40,974 bases of DNA from CAZWCX01 sp964632945 (GCA_964632945.1 CAZWCX010000062.1:1-40974); one strand, 5' to 3'; shown: positions 9,022 through 17,732, counted from the stretch's first letter. Numbers and translations are program-made. Notes: generated by a model from the letters alone, not told the origin.

Positions 9022-9035
9022 GAGCGCATACGCTC
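9022..9035. promoter_or_regulatory. Short inverted repeat in the divergent kinase/phosphodiesterase intergenic region
   Basis: The 14-bp sequence GAGCGCATACGCTC has perfect 5-bp arms and a 4-base centre. It lies in the 194-bp gap between the divergent starts at 8908 and 9103, about 20 bp before TATGGT at 9052-9057, which could serve as a -10 element for the rightward gene. A dimeric regulator site is possible; a short arm of this size can also arise by chance in GC-rich DNA. Confidence 0.25.
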
Positions 9036-9102
9036 GACCCGGCGACGTGGGTATGGTAGCACTGGTTGTCCGCTCGAGATTCCGACCCGGGAGCATCCGC
9101 CG

Positions 9103-10935
9103 ATGTCCGATCCTGCCGTGCCCGAGGGCGCCGGCGCGCCGGTTCTGGCGGACCGCGCGATCGCGGGACTGGCGGTCGCGGCGATGCTGACCGCGGCGCA
9201 CGCCTGCGCGGCGTGTTGGACGCTGGAGCAGTATGGACGACACCTGGCGGCCCCGTTCGCCCTCTTCGGGTACGAGTTTGCCCTGGTCGCGCCGGCGGCG
9301 CTCCTCCGCGCCCTCCTGCGCGGGCGGGGCCGGTGGGTGCCCGGCGTCCCGCCGGCCGCCGCCGCCTTTCGCGACGTCCTCGGCATGGGGTTGTTCGGCT
9401 CGCTGCTGCTCACGCTCGCGCTGGAGGCGTTTCTCGGCCCGATGGCGGGGAAATCCTGGCCCCGCGTCGCCGCGGGCTGTCTCGGCGCCCTCGCGGGATG
9501 GTGGGCGATCGGCGTCCTCCTGCGCCGGTGCACCCGGGGGCTTCGCAATCGCGCCGGGCTGGTCCGAATCGGCCTCGCGTGGACCGCCGGCCTCCTCCTC
9601 GCCGGCTTCGGGATCGGCCTCACCGCGCGGACATGGGCGACCCCGGCATGGGAGTCTCCCACGGAGGCCTGTCGTCGGGCGGAGGCGGTCGTACCCGAGG
9701 CCTCCCCGGGTCTCGCCGCCCCCTCCGGCCGTCGGGTCGTTGTCATCGGCATCGATGGCGCCGATCTGGACGAGGCGCTGCCCCTGCTCCGACAGGGGGC
9801 GCTCCCCAACCTGCGCAGCCTGATCGAGGACGGCGTCGGCCTCCGCCTGTGGTCCGATGACTACGTCCTGGGTTCCCCGGCCCTCTGGACGACGATCGCC
9901 ACCGGCGTGCGCCCCGCCACCCACCGGATCGAGGCGATGCTGACCGTGATCGCTCCCGGCCTCGCTGCGATCGAGATCGAACCGGACTTCATCGGCCCCC
10001 TCAACACCCCGCTGCTGCTCCTCTTCACCGCGTACCTCGCCCTCGACCTCGTCGATGCCACGCCCCCGCCGAGCAACTGTCGCGCGGTGCCCGCCCTCGG
10101 CAACGTGGTGTCGGAGTCCGGCGGTTCCGTGCGGGTGATCGGCTGGCCGACCACCTGGCCGGCGGAGGCCGTCCACGGAGAGGTCGTCACCGAGCGGGCG
10201 CGTCGGGCGCCGCACGTCGAAGTCTTCCGGCCGTTCCAGGGGCACGCCTGCGGCCTCGCCTATCCCGGGGGACTGTTCCGGCGGTTGCACCGCGATGTTC
10301 CCGGACACTCGGACGTGCCGTGGGAGGACCTGGAGCGGCTCGCCGAATGGACGGAGGCGGATCGCGCGGATCTCGGGCGCTGGTCGATGAGCCTGACGGA
10401 GCGGCGCCCGCTCGCGTTTCTCAGCATGGTGCTGGCCGGCGACCGTTGGATCGGCGGAGTCGCGACCCGCCTGCTCCGGGACGAGGGGCCCCGGGACCTC
10501 ACCCTGTGCGCGTTCTATGGGGTCGACATCGCCGCCCACTACTGGTACGACGCGGCCTACCCGGCTCGCGGACAGGTCCTTCCCGCCGAACGACTCCGCT
10601 ATCGCGACATCATCCCCGGAACCTGGAAACTGACGGACCGGTGGATCGGCGAGATCCTCGCGCAACTCGACCGGGACACGACCGTGATCGTGCTGAGCGA
10701 TCATGGCATGGAGCGGGCCGCGCTCCTGGACTTCGTCGCCTATCACTCCCGGGACGGCCTGCTGTTCGCGCGCGGCCCCGGCATCGCGCGGCTCGGTCTG
10801 GTGGCGGAGTCGCGCGCCCATATCGAAGACGTCGCGCCGACCGTGCTGCGCCTGCTCGGGTATCCCGTGCCCCCGCACTGCGAGGGGCGGGTGCTGGACG
10901 AGATTCTCACGTCGGGTCCGGATTCGCCGCGATGA
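9103..10935 (+). CDS. Membrane-anchored type I phosphodiesterase / nucleotide pyrophosphatase (AlkP superfamily)
   Basis: The 610-residue protein starts at the ATG at 9103, preceded by GGGAG. The first ~180 residues hold about five hydrophobic segments. The catalytic domain begins at VVVIGIDGADLDEALPLL (about 212-229), with the metal ligand D218 and the likely nucleophile threonine in SPALWTTIATG (T263). The second metal cluster appears in FYGVDIAAHYWYD and VIVLSDHGME. This layout fits the phosphodiesterase/nucleotide-pyrophosphatase branch of the alkaline phosphatase superfamily. Family members hydrolyse phosphodiesters or transfer phospho-groups in envelope glycans; the substrate cannot be assigned here. 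The N-terminal polytopic domain is larger than the single anchor of the common forms, which may hint at a lipid-linked substrate. Confidence 0.85.
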   Translation: MSDPAVPEGAGAPVLADRAIAGLAVAAMLTAAHACAACWTLEQYGRHLAAPFALFGYEFALVAPAALLRALLRGRGRWVPGVPPAAAAFRDVLGMGLFGSLLLTLALEAFLGPMAGKSWPRVAAGCLGALAGWWAIGVLLRRCTRGLRNRAGLVRIGLAWTAGLLLAGFGIGLTARTWATPAWESPTEACRRAEAVVPEASPGLAAPSGRRVVVIGIDGADLDEALPLLRQGALPNLRSLIEDGVGLRLWSDDYVLGSPALWTTIATGVRPATHRIEAMLTVIAPGLAAIEIEPDFIGPLNTPLLLLFTAYLALDLVDATPPPSNCRAVPALGNVVSESGGSVRVIGWPTTWPAEAVHGEVVTERARRAPHVEVFRPFQGHACGLAYPGGLFRRLHRDVPGHSDVPWEDLERLAEWTEADRADLGRWSMSLTERRPLAFLSMVLAGDRWIGGVATRLLRDEGPRDLTLCAFYGVDIAAHYWYDAAYPARGQVLPAERLRYRDIIPGTWKLTDRWIGEILAQLDRDTTVIVLSDHGMERAALLDFVAYHSRDGLLFARGPGIARLGLVAESRAHIEDVAPTVLRLLGYPVPPHCEGRVLDEILTSGPDSPR

Positions 10936-10983
10936 CGGAAGGCCGGACGACCGGGCGCAGGGAGAGCGGCGGCCCCTGCCCGC

Positions 10984-11613
10984 TCAACGGGAAAACAGGA
11001 TCGCGGCCGGGATCATGATGCCCAGGCTCATGCCCGCGGCCGCCCAGATCGGCCACTCCTCGGCGCGGGTCGGACGAAACAGGCGGCGGACCCCGTGCAA
11101 CCCGGAGCCGACGGCGCCGAAGCACCAGGCTTGGTTGACGACGTAGACCAAGGTCGTCTCCGGGAGAGTCAGCGGCGAGACGTACGGGAAGGTGGCGTAG
11201 AAGCCGCCGAGCATCCCGACGCCATAGGCCGTTCCGCCCCACAGCGCCTCGTCGGCCTTGGCGGCGCCGAAGGCCAAGCCGACGCCCGCGACGGGGAGCA
11301 GGCCGTGCAGAAGGGTGACCATGACCGCGGGGTCTCGCAATCCGTCGTCCCACTGGGTGCCCCAGGCGGCCCAGGAGCCCACGCCGGCGCCGAGGAGGAG
11401 GTAGACGAGCGCGAGGCGGGCAAATACGGGGCCGGTCCCGCCGGAACGCTTGCGGTCATGCTCGAGCAGCACGCCGAGGCCCGCGGCGCCGACGCCGAGC
11501 AATAGGACGGGAATGACGCGCTGCAGGGAGCCGTAGCCGGGGGCCAGGTTGACCGACCATTGCCCGGCTGCGGCGATCGCCGCAAGCGGGGCACGCCAGG
11601 CCCAGGTGCGCAT
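10984..11613 (-). CDS. Polytopic membrane protein of the sigma/anti-sigma operon, unknown family
   Basis: The start at 11613 gives 209 residues with five or six hydrophobic segments (for example VIPVLLLGVGAAGLGVLL, LALVYLLLGAGVGSWAAW, VMVTLLHGLLPVAGVGLAFGA, IWAAAGMSLGIMIPAAIL). I do not recognise the family. The start codon lies 2 bases after the stop codon of the anti-sigma gene (TAG at 11618-11616, read on the minus strand), so the two are probably translationally coupled. The position suggests a partner of the sigma/anti-sigma pair, such as a sensor, a stabiliser of the anti-sigma factor or an envelope target. This is inferred from position only; there are no conserved catalytic residues to argue for an enzyme. 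Confidence 0.7.
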   Translation of the reverse strand: MRTWAWRAPLAAIAAAGQWSVNLAPGYGSLQRVIPVLLLGVGAAGLGVLLEHDRKRSGGTGPVFARLALVYLLLGAGVGSWAAWGTQWDDGLRDPAVMVTLLHGLLPVAGVGLAFGAAKADEALWGGTAYGVGMLGGFYATFPYVSPLTLPETTLVYVVNQAWCFGAVGSGLHGVRRLFRPTRAEEWPIWAAAGMSLGIMIPAAILFSR

Positions 11614-11615
11614 GG

Positions 11616-12425
11616 CTATCCCGCCAGCGCGGTCACCAGCACCGTCTCCATCGCCGCCTCGGCCGCGAAGACGAAAATGCAGAGCATGTCGCCGTGCGGG
11701 ATGAGAAGGATCGTGCAGCGGTCCGCCTGGACCAGATAGTAGACCACCCGCCCCTGTTCGCGCCGATGCGTCGCGGGAAGGGCCTGCACCTCGATGCAGT
11801 TCGCCTTCACCGAGAAGTGGGTCACCCGGCGCCCGTCCTCGTGCACGTAGGGCGTCAAGGCGAGCGTGGTTCCCGGCGCGGTTGCCATGTCGGCCGCGTC
11901 CGCGCCGGTGAGGGACAGGCCGGCCTCCGCGAGGTCGTGGGTGCAGGCCTGAAACTTGCATCGGCAGCCCAGGAACTCGCGCACTTCCGACAGCACGCTC
12001 GACTGCATCGCGGGCGTGCGCACGCCCGCGGTCAGGTCGCCGTGGATCCGCACCATCTCCCGGACGGCCGGGTGGGGGGAGCCTTCGATGGCCTCGGGAG
12101 GGCCGAAGGCGACGAAGCCGAGGGCGGCGAGCACGATCGCCGCCGCCGCCGCGGCCCCCGTCAGGTGCCACGGGCGGCGGCGGGCGCGCGCGGCAGGGTG
12201 CCCGTTCCGCCCGAGTTCGACGCGGATGCGCGCGCGCAGGGACTCCGGCGCCCGCACCGCCCGGTGTTCCTCGCGCAACCGCCGCTCCAGCCCGTCCAGG
12301 GAGGTGATGTATTCCCGGCAGGGTTCGCACGCCGTCAGGTGCGATTCGATCTCCCGCCGGCGGCCGGGCTCGAGTTCCTCGTCGAGGAACGCGCAGACCT
12401 CCCGTCGCGCTTCAGCGCACAGCAT
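11616..12425 (-). CDS. Membrane anti-sigma factor with N-terminal zinc-finger (ZAS) domain
   Basis: The protein is 269 residues. The cytoplasmic N terminus carries the anti-sigma zinc motif HLTACEPC (H29, C33, C36) that holds ECF sigma factors inactive, then a basic linker and a membrane helix (about 88-107, AAAAAAIVLAALGFVAFGP). The extracytoplasmic domain has an unusual Cys cluster near 170-180 (GCRCKFQAC) and further single cysteines (in VKANCIEV, ADRCTILL, DMLCIFVF), compatible with metal, heme or redox sensing. The start at 12425 follows GGGGGGAC and overlaps the end of the sigma gene by 14 bp, classic coupling for stoichiometric production. The signal that releases the sigma factor is not evident. 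Confidence 0.88.
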   Translation of the reverse strand: MLCAEARREVCAFLDEELEPGRRREIESHLTACEPCREYITSLDGLERRLREEHRAVRAPESLRARIRVELGRNGHPAARARRRPWHLTGAAAAAAIVLAALGFVAFGPPEAIEGSPHPAVREMVRIHGDLTAGVRTPAMQSSVLSEVREFLGCRCKFQACTHDLAEAGLSLTGADAADMATAPGTTLALTPYVHEDGRRVTHFSVKANCIEVQALPATHRREQGRVVYYLVQADRCTILLIPHGDMLCIFVFAAEAAMETVLVTALAG

Positions 12426-13083
12426 CGTTCCGTCCCCCCTGCTGCTCTTGCCGCACGATCCCTTCCCGGTGCGCATATTCGGACAGTTCCCGCTGCAGCA
12501 GTTGCCGCGCGCGGAACAGTCGGGACATCACGGTCCCGATCGGACAGCCCACGATTTCGGCGATCTCCTTGTAGGAGAGGTCCTCCAGCGCCGCGAGCAG
12601 GAACACCAGCCGATAGTCCTCGGGCAGCTGGTCGATCGCCTGCTTCACTTCGTCGGAGAATCGCTCCTTGATCCGATCCAGGTCCGCCAGCCGGACGTAG
12701 CGCGGTTCCTTTTCGAGGTCTTCGTAGACTCCCTCGACCTGGGCAAAATCGACCTTCGGCGGCTCCTTCACCCGTTTCCGGTACTGATTCGTGAAGGTGT
12801 TGACCAGGATCGTGAAAATCCAGGCCCGAAAGTTCGATCCCTGCTGATACTGATGGTAGAACCGGTACGCCCGCAGGTACGTCTCCTGAACCAGATCCTC
12901 TGCGTCCTTGGGGTTGCGCGTCATCCGGAGTGCGGTCCGGTACAACGCATCCATATGCTCGAAGGCCTCGGCCTCGAATTTCTCCTTCAGGGCCGGATCC
13001 GGCTGCGGGTGATCCACGATCCACTCCTTGCCGGGGTCGGGGGAGTTCCGCACGACGAGGAACTCCTGGCGCAATCCCGGCAT
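12412..13083 (-). CDS. ECF-family RNA polymerase sigma factor (RpoE/SigW-like)
   Basis: The protein has 223 residues from the ATG at 13083. Region 2 runs from HMDALYRTALRMTRN to FRAWIFTILVNTFTNQYRKR and includes the DAEDLVQETYLRAY core-binding helix. Region 4 covers LPEDYRLVFLLAALEDLSYKEIAEIVGCPIGTVMSRLFRAR, the helix-turn-helix that reads the -35 element. There is no region 1 or 3, so it is an ECF (group 4) factor. A GTG at 13053 with AGGAG nine bases upstream is a credible alternative start; the ATG has no clear ribosome-binding site. The gene leads an operon with its anti-sigma factor and a membrane protein, and is divergent from the kinase/HExxH cluster, which is a plausible target to test. 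Confidence 0.95.
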   Translation of the reverse strand: MPGLRQEFLVVRNSPDPGKEWIVDHPQPDPALKEKFEAEAFEHMDALYRTALRMTRNPKDAEDLVQETYLRAYRFYHQYQQGSNFRAWIFTILVNTFTNQYRKRVKEPPKVDFAQVEGVYEDLEKEPRYVRLADLDRIKERFSDEVKQAIDQLPEDYRLVFLLAALEDLSYKEIAEIVGCPIGTVMSRLFRARQLLQRELSEYAHREGIVRQEQQGGRNDAVR

Positions 13084-13268
13084 GGCGCATCGTAAATCAA
13101 GGCCGTACCCTTGTCCAGTGTCGATCAACACGGTGGATTCACAGAGTATTCCGCCGATGTCAAGGGGCAGATTCCCCCCGAAAGTGGCCCTCGGGAGACG
13201 GGCGGGGAGAAGCGGGCTTCGGACCCGCTGGCGCTCCCGGGGGCGGGCCGAGCTCTGGTCGCAAGTCC

Positions 13269-13296
13269 TTGCCAAATCAAGTTTGTCGGTTATAAT
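13269..13296 (+). promoter_or_regulatory. Sigma70-type promoter for the zinc-ribbon/GYF kinase gene
   Basis: TTGCCA at 13269-13274 and a perfect TATAAT at 13291-13296 are separated by 16 bp. Transcription would start near 13303, giving a short leader of about 24 nt to the ATG at 13327. A TATAAT hexamer in such GC-rich DNA, correctly spaced and placed, is good evidence. Confidence 0.75.
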
Positions 13297-13326
13297 GGGG
13301 CCACCCTCGAGGATCGAGATTCCACC

Positions 13327-15543
13327 ATGTCCGACCCTCAATCCGACGCGTTCGGTCGCTACGCCCTTCGGCGCGGGTACGTCACGGCGGCCCAACTCGA
13401 CGAGTGCAGGACCATCCAGTCCTGCCAGCAGATCCCCGCCCCCCTGGAATTGATCCTCGTCGAACGCGGCTACATCGACGACCGGCAACTGCAGGAGCTG
13501 CTGAATCTGGTCGAGTCGGGTGAGCCGGTCGAATCCCGGGAGTCGGAGGGGTCGGAGGCTCCCGGATCGGATGCCGAGCCGCTCGACCTGCGGCAGGACA
13601 TGCTGTTCGGCCGGGTGGTGGTGTTGCGCCATCTCGTCCCGGCCGACCGGATGAATTCCTGCGTGGCGGAGCAGGGGAGGCTTGCGCAGCAGGGCAAGCG
13701 GGTGCGGTTGGGCAAGCTTCTGGTCCTGGGCGGCCATCTGACGATGAAGCAGGTGCTGGAGGTTCTGGAGGCGTTGCGGACGGAGATCCTGTACTGCGAG
13801 CGCTGCGCCGGGATCACCCAGACGGCCATCGAGGCGGGGAAATCCTACGCCTGCTCCGGGTGCGGCACGAACCTGACGACGCCGCAGGAAATCACGTCGC
13901 TGAGGGCGACCGATCTCTTCGGCGGGTCCGAGCGGGACTCCGGAGGTCCCGCGCGCGTCGCCGACGCCGCGGCGGACACGTTGACCGGGGGAAGTCCCGA
14001 GCCGAGGTCCCGACTGGGTCCCAAGGACATCACGGCGCGATTGCCCGTGCAGTCGGCGGCCGCACCCGAATCCGAGGATTCGGACGTCTTGGAGCTCGAG
14101 GAAGACCCGGAGGACCGTGCGCCGGCGGTGAAGGCCAAGGCGGAATCCGGCTACACGCCCAAGGGCGCGGTGGAGGAAGTCCAGCCCACTCGGCCCAAGT
14201 CCCCGGCGGCCGCGGTTCCACCCTCCGCCAAGCCCGGCGGCAAGCCGGTCGTCGTCATCGGCAAGGGCGGAGGCGTGCGGGCGGTGGAAGCCGGTCCGGC
14301 GACGCCGGAGGAGCGCGTCTGGCACTACGCGATCCAGCGCAAGGTGCAGGGGCCCGTCACGGCCGAACAGATTCGCGGCTTCCTGGCCGAGGGCAAGCTG
14401 ACCGTGGAGTCGCTGATCTGGCGCAAGGGGATGCAGGATTGGCAGCCGCTGGGAAAACAGCCCGAGTTCAAGCCGGCGCGCAGCACCCCGGCGGCGACCC
14501 CCGCGGCGTCTCCGTCGAATCCGGCCGCGCCGGCGACTCCGGCGCAGGAACTCCAGCGCAAACTGCGCGGCCGGGAAGGCGACACCATGATGGTCCGGCG
14601 CACCGCTCCCCGGGTCGACATCGCCCCGCCGAAGCTGGACGGCTACAAAATCCTCGAGGTGATCGGCAAGGGGGGAATGGGAATCGTCTACAAGGCGTAT
14701 CAGGAGAGCATGGACCGCACGGTCGCCATCAAGGTCATGGTGCCGAAGTATTCCGAGGACCCGGAATTCGTCGAGCGGTTCACGCGCGAGGCGCGCGCCA
14801 GCGCCAAGGTCAACCACCCCAACATCATCCAGGGGATCGACGTCAAGCAGGTCGACGGCAAGTGGTGCTTCATCATGGAGTACGCCGACGGTCAGCGGGT
14901 CGGCGACGTGATTCGGCGGGGCGGGGCCATGAGCGAAGCGCGCGCCCTCAAGATCGTCACCGAAATCGCCAGCGCCCTGGAGCACGCGCACCGGAATCTC
15001 GTCGTCCATCGCGACGTCAAGCCCGACAACATCATCATCACCAAGGACGGGGTCGCCAAGCTGTGCGACCTCGGCCTCGTCAAGGTGGTGTCCGAGGATA
15101 CCGAGAACTCCAAGGTCGGCGACCTGATCGGGACCCCGGACTACATGTCGCCCGAGCAGGCCTCCGGCAAGCCGGACGTCGATCATCGCGCCGACATCTA
15201 CTGCCTGGGCGCCGCCTGGTATCACATGGTGACCGGCCGGGTTCCCTATCCCGGTCCCAATCGCACGGTCGTCCTGATGAAGCACCTGACCGAGCCGTTG
15301 CAACCGCCCGATGAGGTCAATCCGATGGTGACCGGACAGACCGCTTCGGTCATCGAGCGGATGCTGGAAAAACCCCGCGAAGAGCGGTATCAGACCGTCA
15401 CGGAACTGCTCAAGGACCTTCAATTGCTGTCGGTGGGAGCGAATCCATCGACCTTCGAAGCAGAGCCGCCCCCGCAGCCCGACAAACCTCAGGCGAGGCG
15501 TCCCGGTCGGCCGTTGCGGATGCGCCGGCGCCGCTTCCGTTGA
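13327..15543 (+). CDS. Ser/Thr protein kinase with duplicated QL domain, zinc ribbon and GYF-like domain
   Basis: The 738-residue protein has, in order: two related QL-type helical modules (about 6-62 and 90-150, RYALRRGYVTAAQL and LGKLLVLGGHLTMKQV), a zinc ribbon (C157/C160 and C176/C179), a long disordered Pro/Ala linker, a GYF_2-like domain (about 332-380, ending LIWRKGMQDWQPLG), a second linker, and a C-terminal kinase domain (about 440-700). The kinase has GKGGMGIVYKA, K469, HRD 561-563 and GTPDYMSPEQ. The metal-binding motif reads DLG (581-583) instead of DFG, with aspartate kept, so activity is still likely. There is no membrane helix, so it is cytoplasmic. It shares the N-terminal module with the kinase at 5783-8908. 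The two secreted HExxH genes follow on the same strand. Confidence 0.92.
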   Translation: MSDPQSDAFGRYALRRGYVTAAQLDECRTIQSCQQIPAPLELILVERGYIDDRQLQELLNLVESGEPVESRESEGSEAPGSDAEPLDLRQDMLFGRVVVLRHLVPADRMNSCVAEQGRLAQQGKRVRLGKLLVLGGHLTMKQVLEVLEALRTEILYCERCAGITQTAIEAGKSYACSGCGTNLTTPQEITSLRATDLFGGSERDSGGPARVADAAADTLTGGSPEPRSRLGPKDITARLPVQSAAAPESEDSDVLELEEDPEDRAPAVKAKAESGYTPKGAVEEVQPTRPKSPAAAVPPSAKPGGKPVVVIGKGGGVRAVEAGPATPEERVWHYAIQRKVQGPVTAEQIRGFLAEGKLTVESLIWRKGMQDWQPLGKQPEFKPARSTPAATPAASPSNPAAPATPAQELQRKLRGREGDTMMVRRTAPRVDIAPPKLDGYKILEVIGKGGMGIVYKAYQESMDRTVAIKVMVPKYSEDPEFVERFTREARASAKVNHPNIIQGIDVKQVDGKWCFIMEYADGQRVGDVIRRGGAMSEARALKIVTEIASALEHAHRNLVVHRDVKPDNIIITKDGVAKLCDLGLVKVVSEDTENSKVGDLIGTPDYMSPEQASGKPDVDHRADIYCLGAAWYHMVTGRVPYPGPNRTVVLMKHLTEPLQPPDEVNPMVTGQTASVIERMLEKPREERYQTVTELLKDLQLLSVGANPSTFEAEPPPQPDKPQARRPGRPLRMRRRRFR

Positions 15544-15614
15544 CCTTGCAATCGACGCGGAGGGACGATGCCTCCCGTCCGGTGCCTTTCAAAAACCCGA
15601 TGCGAGAGCGACCC

Positions 15615-17732
15615 ATGATGCCGCATTCCTTCGCCCCGTTCGTCGCCCGCCTGCGCGCGGCGATCCTGTTGTTGTCGGCCCTCGCCCTCGCGGCGCCGCG
15701 GCTCGACGCCCAGGACATCGTCATCCTGCGGAACGACAACGAGTTCGAAGGCCGCATCATCGAAGACCGGGACGACATCCTGGTCATGCTCGTGGACGAA
15801 CCCGCCGGACGGGTCGCGCTCAAATACGAAAACCTGGTGGAAGTGAACGGCATCCCGGCCGGGCGCATCCTGGGGCTGCGTTCGGAATTGCAGGACTTCC
15901 TCGATCGCATCCAGCGGCGCCGGGCGCTGACCCCGGTGGGGCCGATCCTCAAGCAGTTTCTCGAACCCAAGCGGGCGTCCGGCGCTTACGCCGCGGGCTT
16001 CGCGACCTGGTTTCCGCAGGAGTCGATGAAGGGCGAACAGCGCGTTCTGGAGCGGTTCAGCCTCGTCCCCTCCTTCGTTTCGATCTGGGAGTCCCGGCGC
16101 GACACCGCCGGGGATCCGCAGCCGGCGCTCTACAATCCGGTCAGCCGCACCCTTTACGTCAGCGTTGCCCGCTCCGGCCGCCCGGAGAAGGAGGACCGCA
16201 CCGATCGCAGCGTCACCCGACCGGCCTACAGCTCGCCGCTGGAGAAACTGCTGCTGTACCATGAATTGCAGCACCTGCTGCAGCACCAGAACTTCGATCA
16301 GGATTCGGGAAGCGATCAGGTGCCCAGCGGCGACACGAAGCTGGCCTTGACCTGCCTGCGGGAAGGGGATGCCGACCTCGCGACGCTCGACTATCTCGCG
16401 GAAGAAACGGGCGTCGATCCCGGACGGCTGACCGACGTCGTCTCGTGCCTCCAGTTGGTCCCGCACGCGACCCGCGAGCGCCTCGCCAGCCTGCCGCCCT
16501 TCCTGGCCGACGTCATCGCCGCCCCCCACGAGTTCGGCCTGCGTTTCGCGCGGCAGGTCCGGCAGGCCGGCGGCTGGGGCCTCATGGCGAAGGTCCACAA
16601 GGATCCCCCGGTCTCCACCGAGCAGGTGATGCATCCGGAGAAGTATCTGGTGAAACGGGAGTCCCCCGTCCGCTTCGGCCAGATCAATCTGGCCGCCGCC
16701 ATCAAGATCCCCGCCATGGAACTCTGGTCCGATACCTGGGGGGAACTCCGCACCTATCTCCTGTTGCGCCGCTTCGTCAAGGATGATGCGACCGCCCTGG
16801 CGGCGGCGGCGGGTTGGCAGGGGGACCGGCTCACCGCGATCCAGCGCACCGACACCGGGCAGACCATCCTGGCCTGGATGACCACGTGGGACAGCGAGAA
16901 CGACGCGATGGAGTTCTTCCGGGCGATCCAGGGGATGTTCGAGGCGCGCTTCACGGAGAGCGCCGGGCTTTCGCTGCGCAAACTCACGGAATCGACTCCC
17001 ACCCTCTACCTCGGAGAAGTGACCAACGAGGACGGGGTCCTGCAGCAGCGGGTCCTGGTCGAGGTCAACGGCAAGGATGCCGTCGTCGTCGAGTCGCCGC
17101 ACGTGGCCTCCGCGGATGCCTTGCGTCAGGCGCTCCACGACAGCGGGCGCATCGAATCCGACCTGCCGGTCCGCGTCCAGGTGCCGGCCGCCGACGTCCT
17201 GCCGATTCGGCTCGACGAGACCGCGCGGGTGTTCTGGCAGGGGGCGGGGCTTTCCCTGTCCAAAGCCGGTCTGGTGGTGGAGGGCGCGCTCGCCGGAGCG
17301 GCCGAGGGGAAGGCCGCCTTCGCGATCCAGGAGGGATGGGCGGCGCGTCCGGACGGCGCCATCGCCCTGCCCCTGGGCGCTTCCATGGCCGTGATTGCCG
17401 CGGAGACCTTCGAACTTCCCTTCGAGGCGACGTCGACCCTCATCGGGCTGTGGTCCGAGGGTCGCGGTTGGCCGGCCGCGAGCCCCCGGGCGGCCCGACG
17501 GGTGCTGCGCCGGTTCCCGGCCTGGACACAGACGGCAGGCTCCATCCAAGCCTACGTGACCGCCGAGGTCGCCACCGACGCCGAACTCGCCGCGGTCGCG
17601 CGGATCTATCGCGTCTACCTCGTCAAGGGAACTTCGGGACTCCTGTTGGAAATCAAGATCCCCGAAGAGAGTTTCGAGAAGGGCTCCCTCGAGGTCGAGC
17701 GCGTCCTCTCCTCGCTGCAGTACCGGGGATAG
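15615..17732 (+). CDS. Secreted HExxH putative zinc metallopeptidase, paralogue 1
   Basis: The start at 15615 (adjacent ATGs at 15615 and 15618; another ATG at 15600) gives 705 residues with a signal peptide (LRAAILLLSALALAAPRLDAQ). A short N-terminal beta domain (about 33-80, IVILRNDNEFEGRIIED) is followed by the zinc motif HELQH (216-220, in LLLYHELQHLLQHQNF) and, about 30 residues on, REGDAD, where E250 could be the third ligand as in gluzincins. Further conserved marks are HPEKYL and TWDSENDA. The same marks occur in the next gene (HELVH, EGEA, HPEKYL, VWDSEKDA), so the two are tandem paralogues. The C-terminal ~250 residues hold a domain absent from common peptidase families. Substrate unknown. 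It begins 71 bp after the kinase. Confidence 0.75.
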   Translation: MMPHSFAPFVARLRAAILLLSALALAAPRLDAQDIVILRNDNEFEGRIIEDRDDILVMLVDEPAGRVALKYENLVEVNGIPAGRILGLRSELQDFLDRIQRRRALTPVGPILKQFLEPKRASGAYAAGFATWFPQESMKGEQRVLERFSLVPSFVSIWESRRDTAGDPQPALYNPVSRTLYVSVARSGRPEKEDRTDRSVTRPAYSSPLEKLLLYHELQHLLQHQNFDQDSGSDQVPSGDTKLALTCLREGDADLATLDYLAEETGVDPGRLTDVVSCLQLVPHATRERLASLPPFLADVIAAPHEFGLRFARQVRQAGGWGLMAKVHKDPPVSTEQVMHPEKYLVKRESPVRFGQINLAAAIKIPAMELWSDTWGELRTYLLLRRFVKDDATALAAAAGWQGDRLTAIQRTDTGQTILAWMTTWDSENDAMEFFRAIQGMFEARFTESAGLSLRKLTESTPTLYLGEVTNEDGVLQQRVLVEVNGKDAVVVESPHVASADALRQALHDSGRIESDLPVRVQVPAADVLPIRLDETARVFWQGAGLSLSKAGLVVEGALAGAAEGKAAFAIQEGWAARPDGAIALPLGASMAVIAAETFELPFEATSTLIGLWSEGRGWPAASPRAARRVLRRFPAWTQTAGSIQAYVTAEVATDAELAAVARIYRVYLVKGTSGLLLEIKIPEESFEKGSLEVERVLSSLQYRG

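Noticed and set aside
13136..13163. TTGACA on the minus strand (13163-13158) upstream of the ECF sigma gene.
   Set aside because: No -10 at 16-18 bp (TGAATC or GAATCC are poor). The operon may use an ECF-type promoter that I could not define.
12412..15423. Very long minus frame of about 1000 codons covering the kinase gene.
   Set aside because: Only the last 223 codons are the sigma factor. The rest is the antisense shadow of the kinase gene, which has the domains and promoter.
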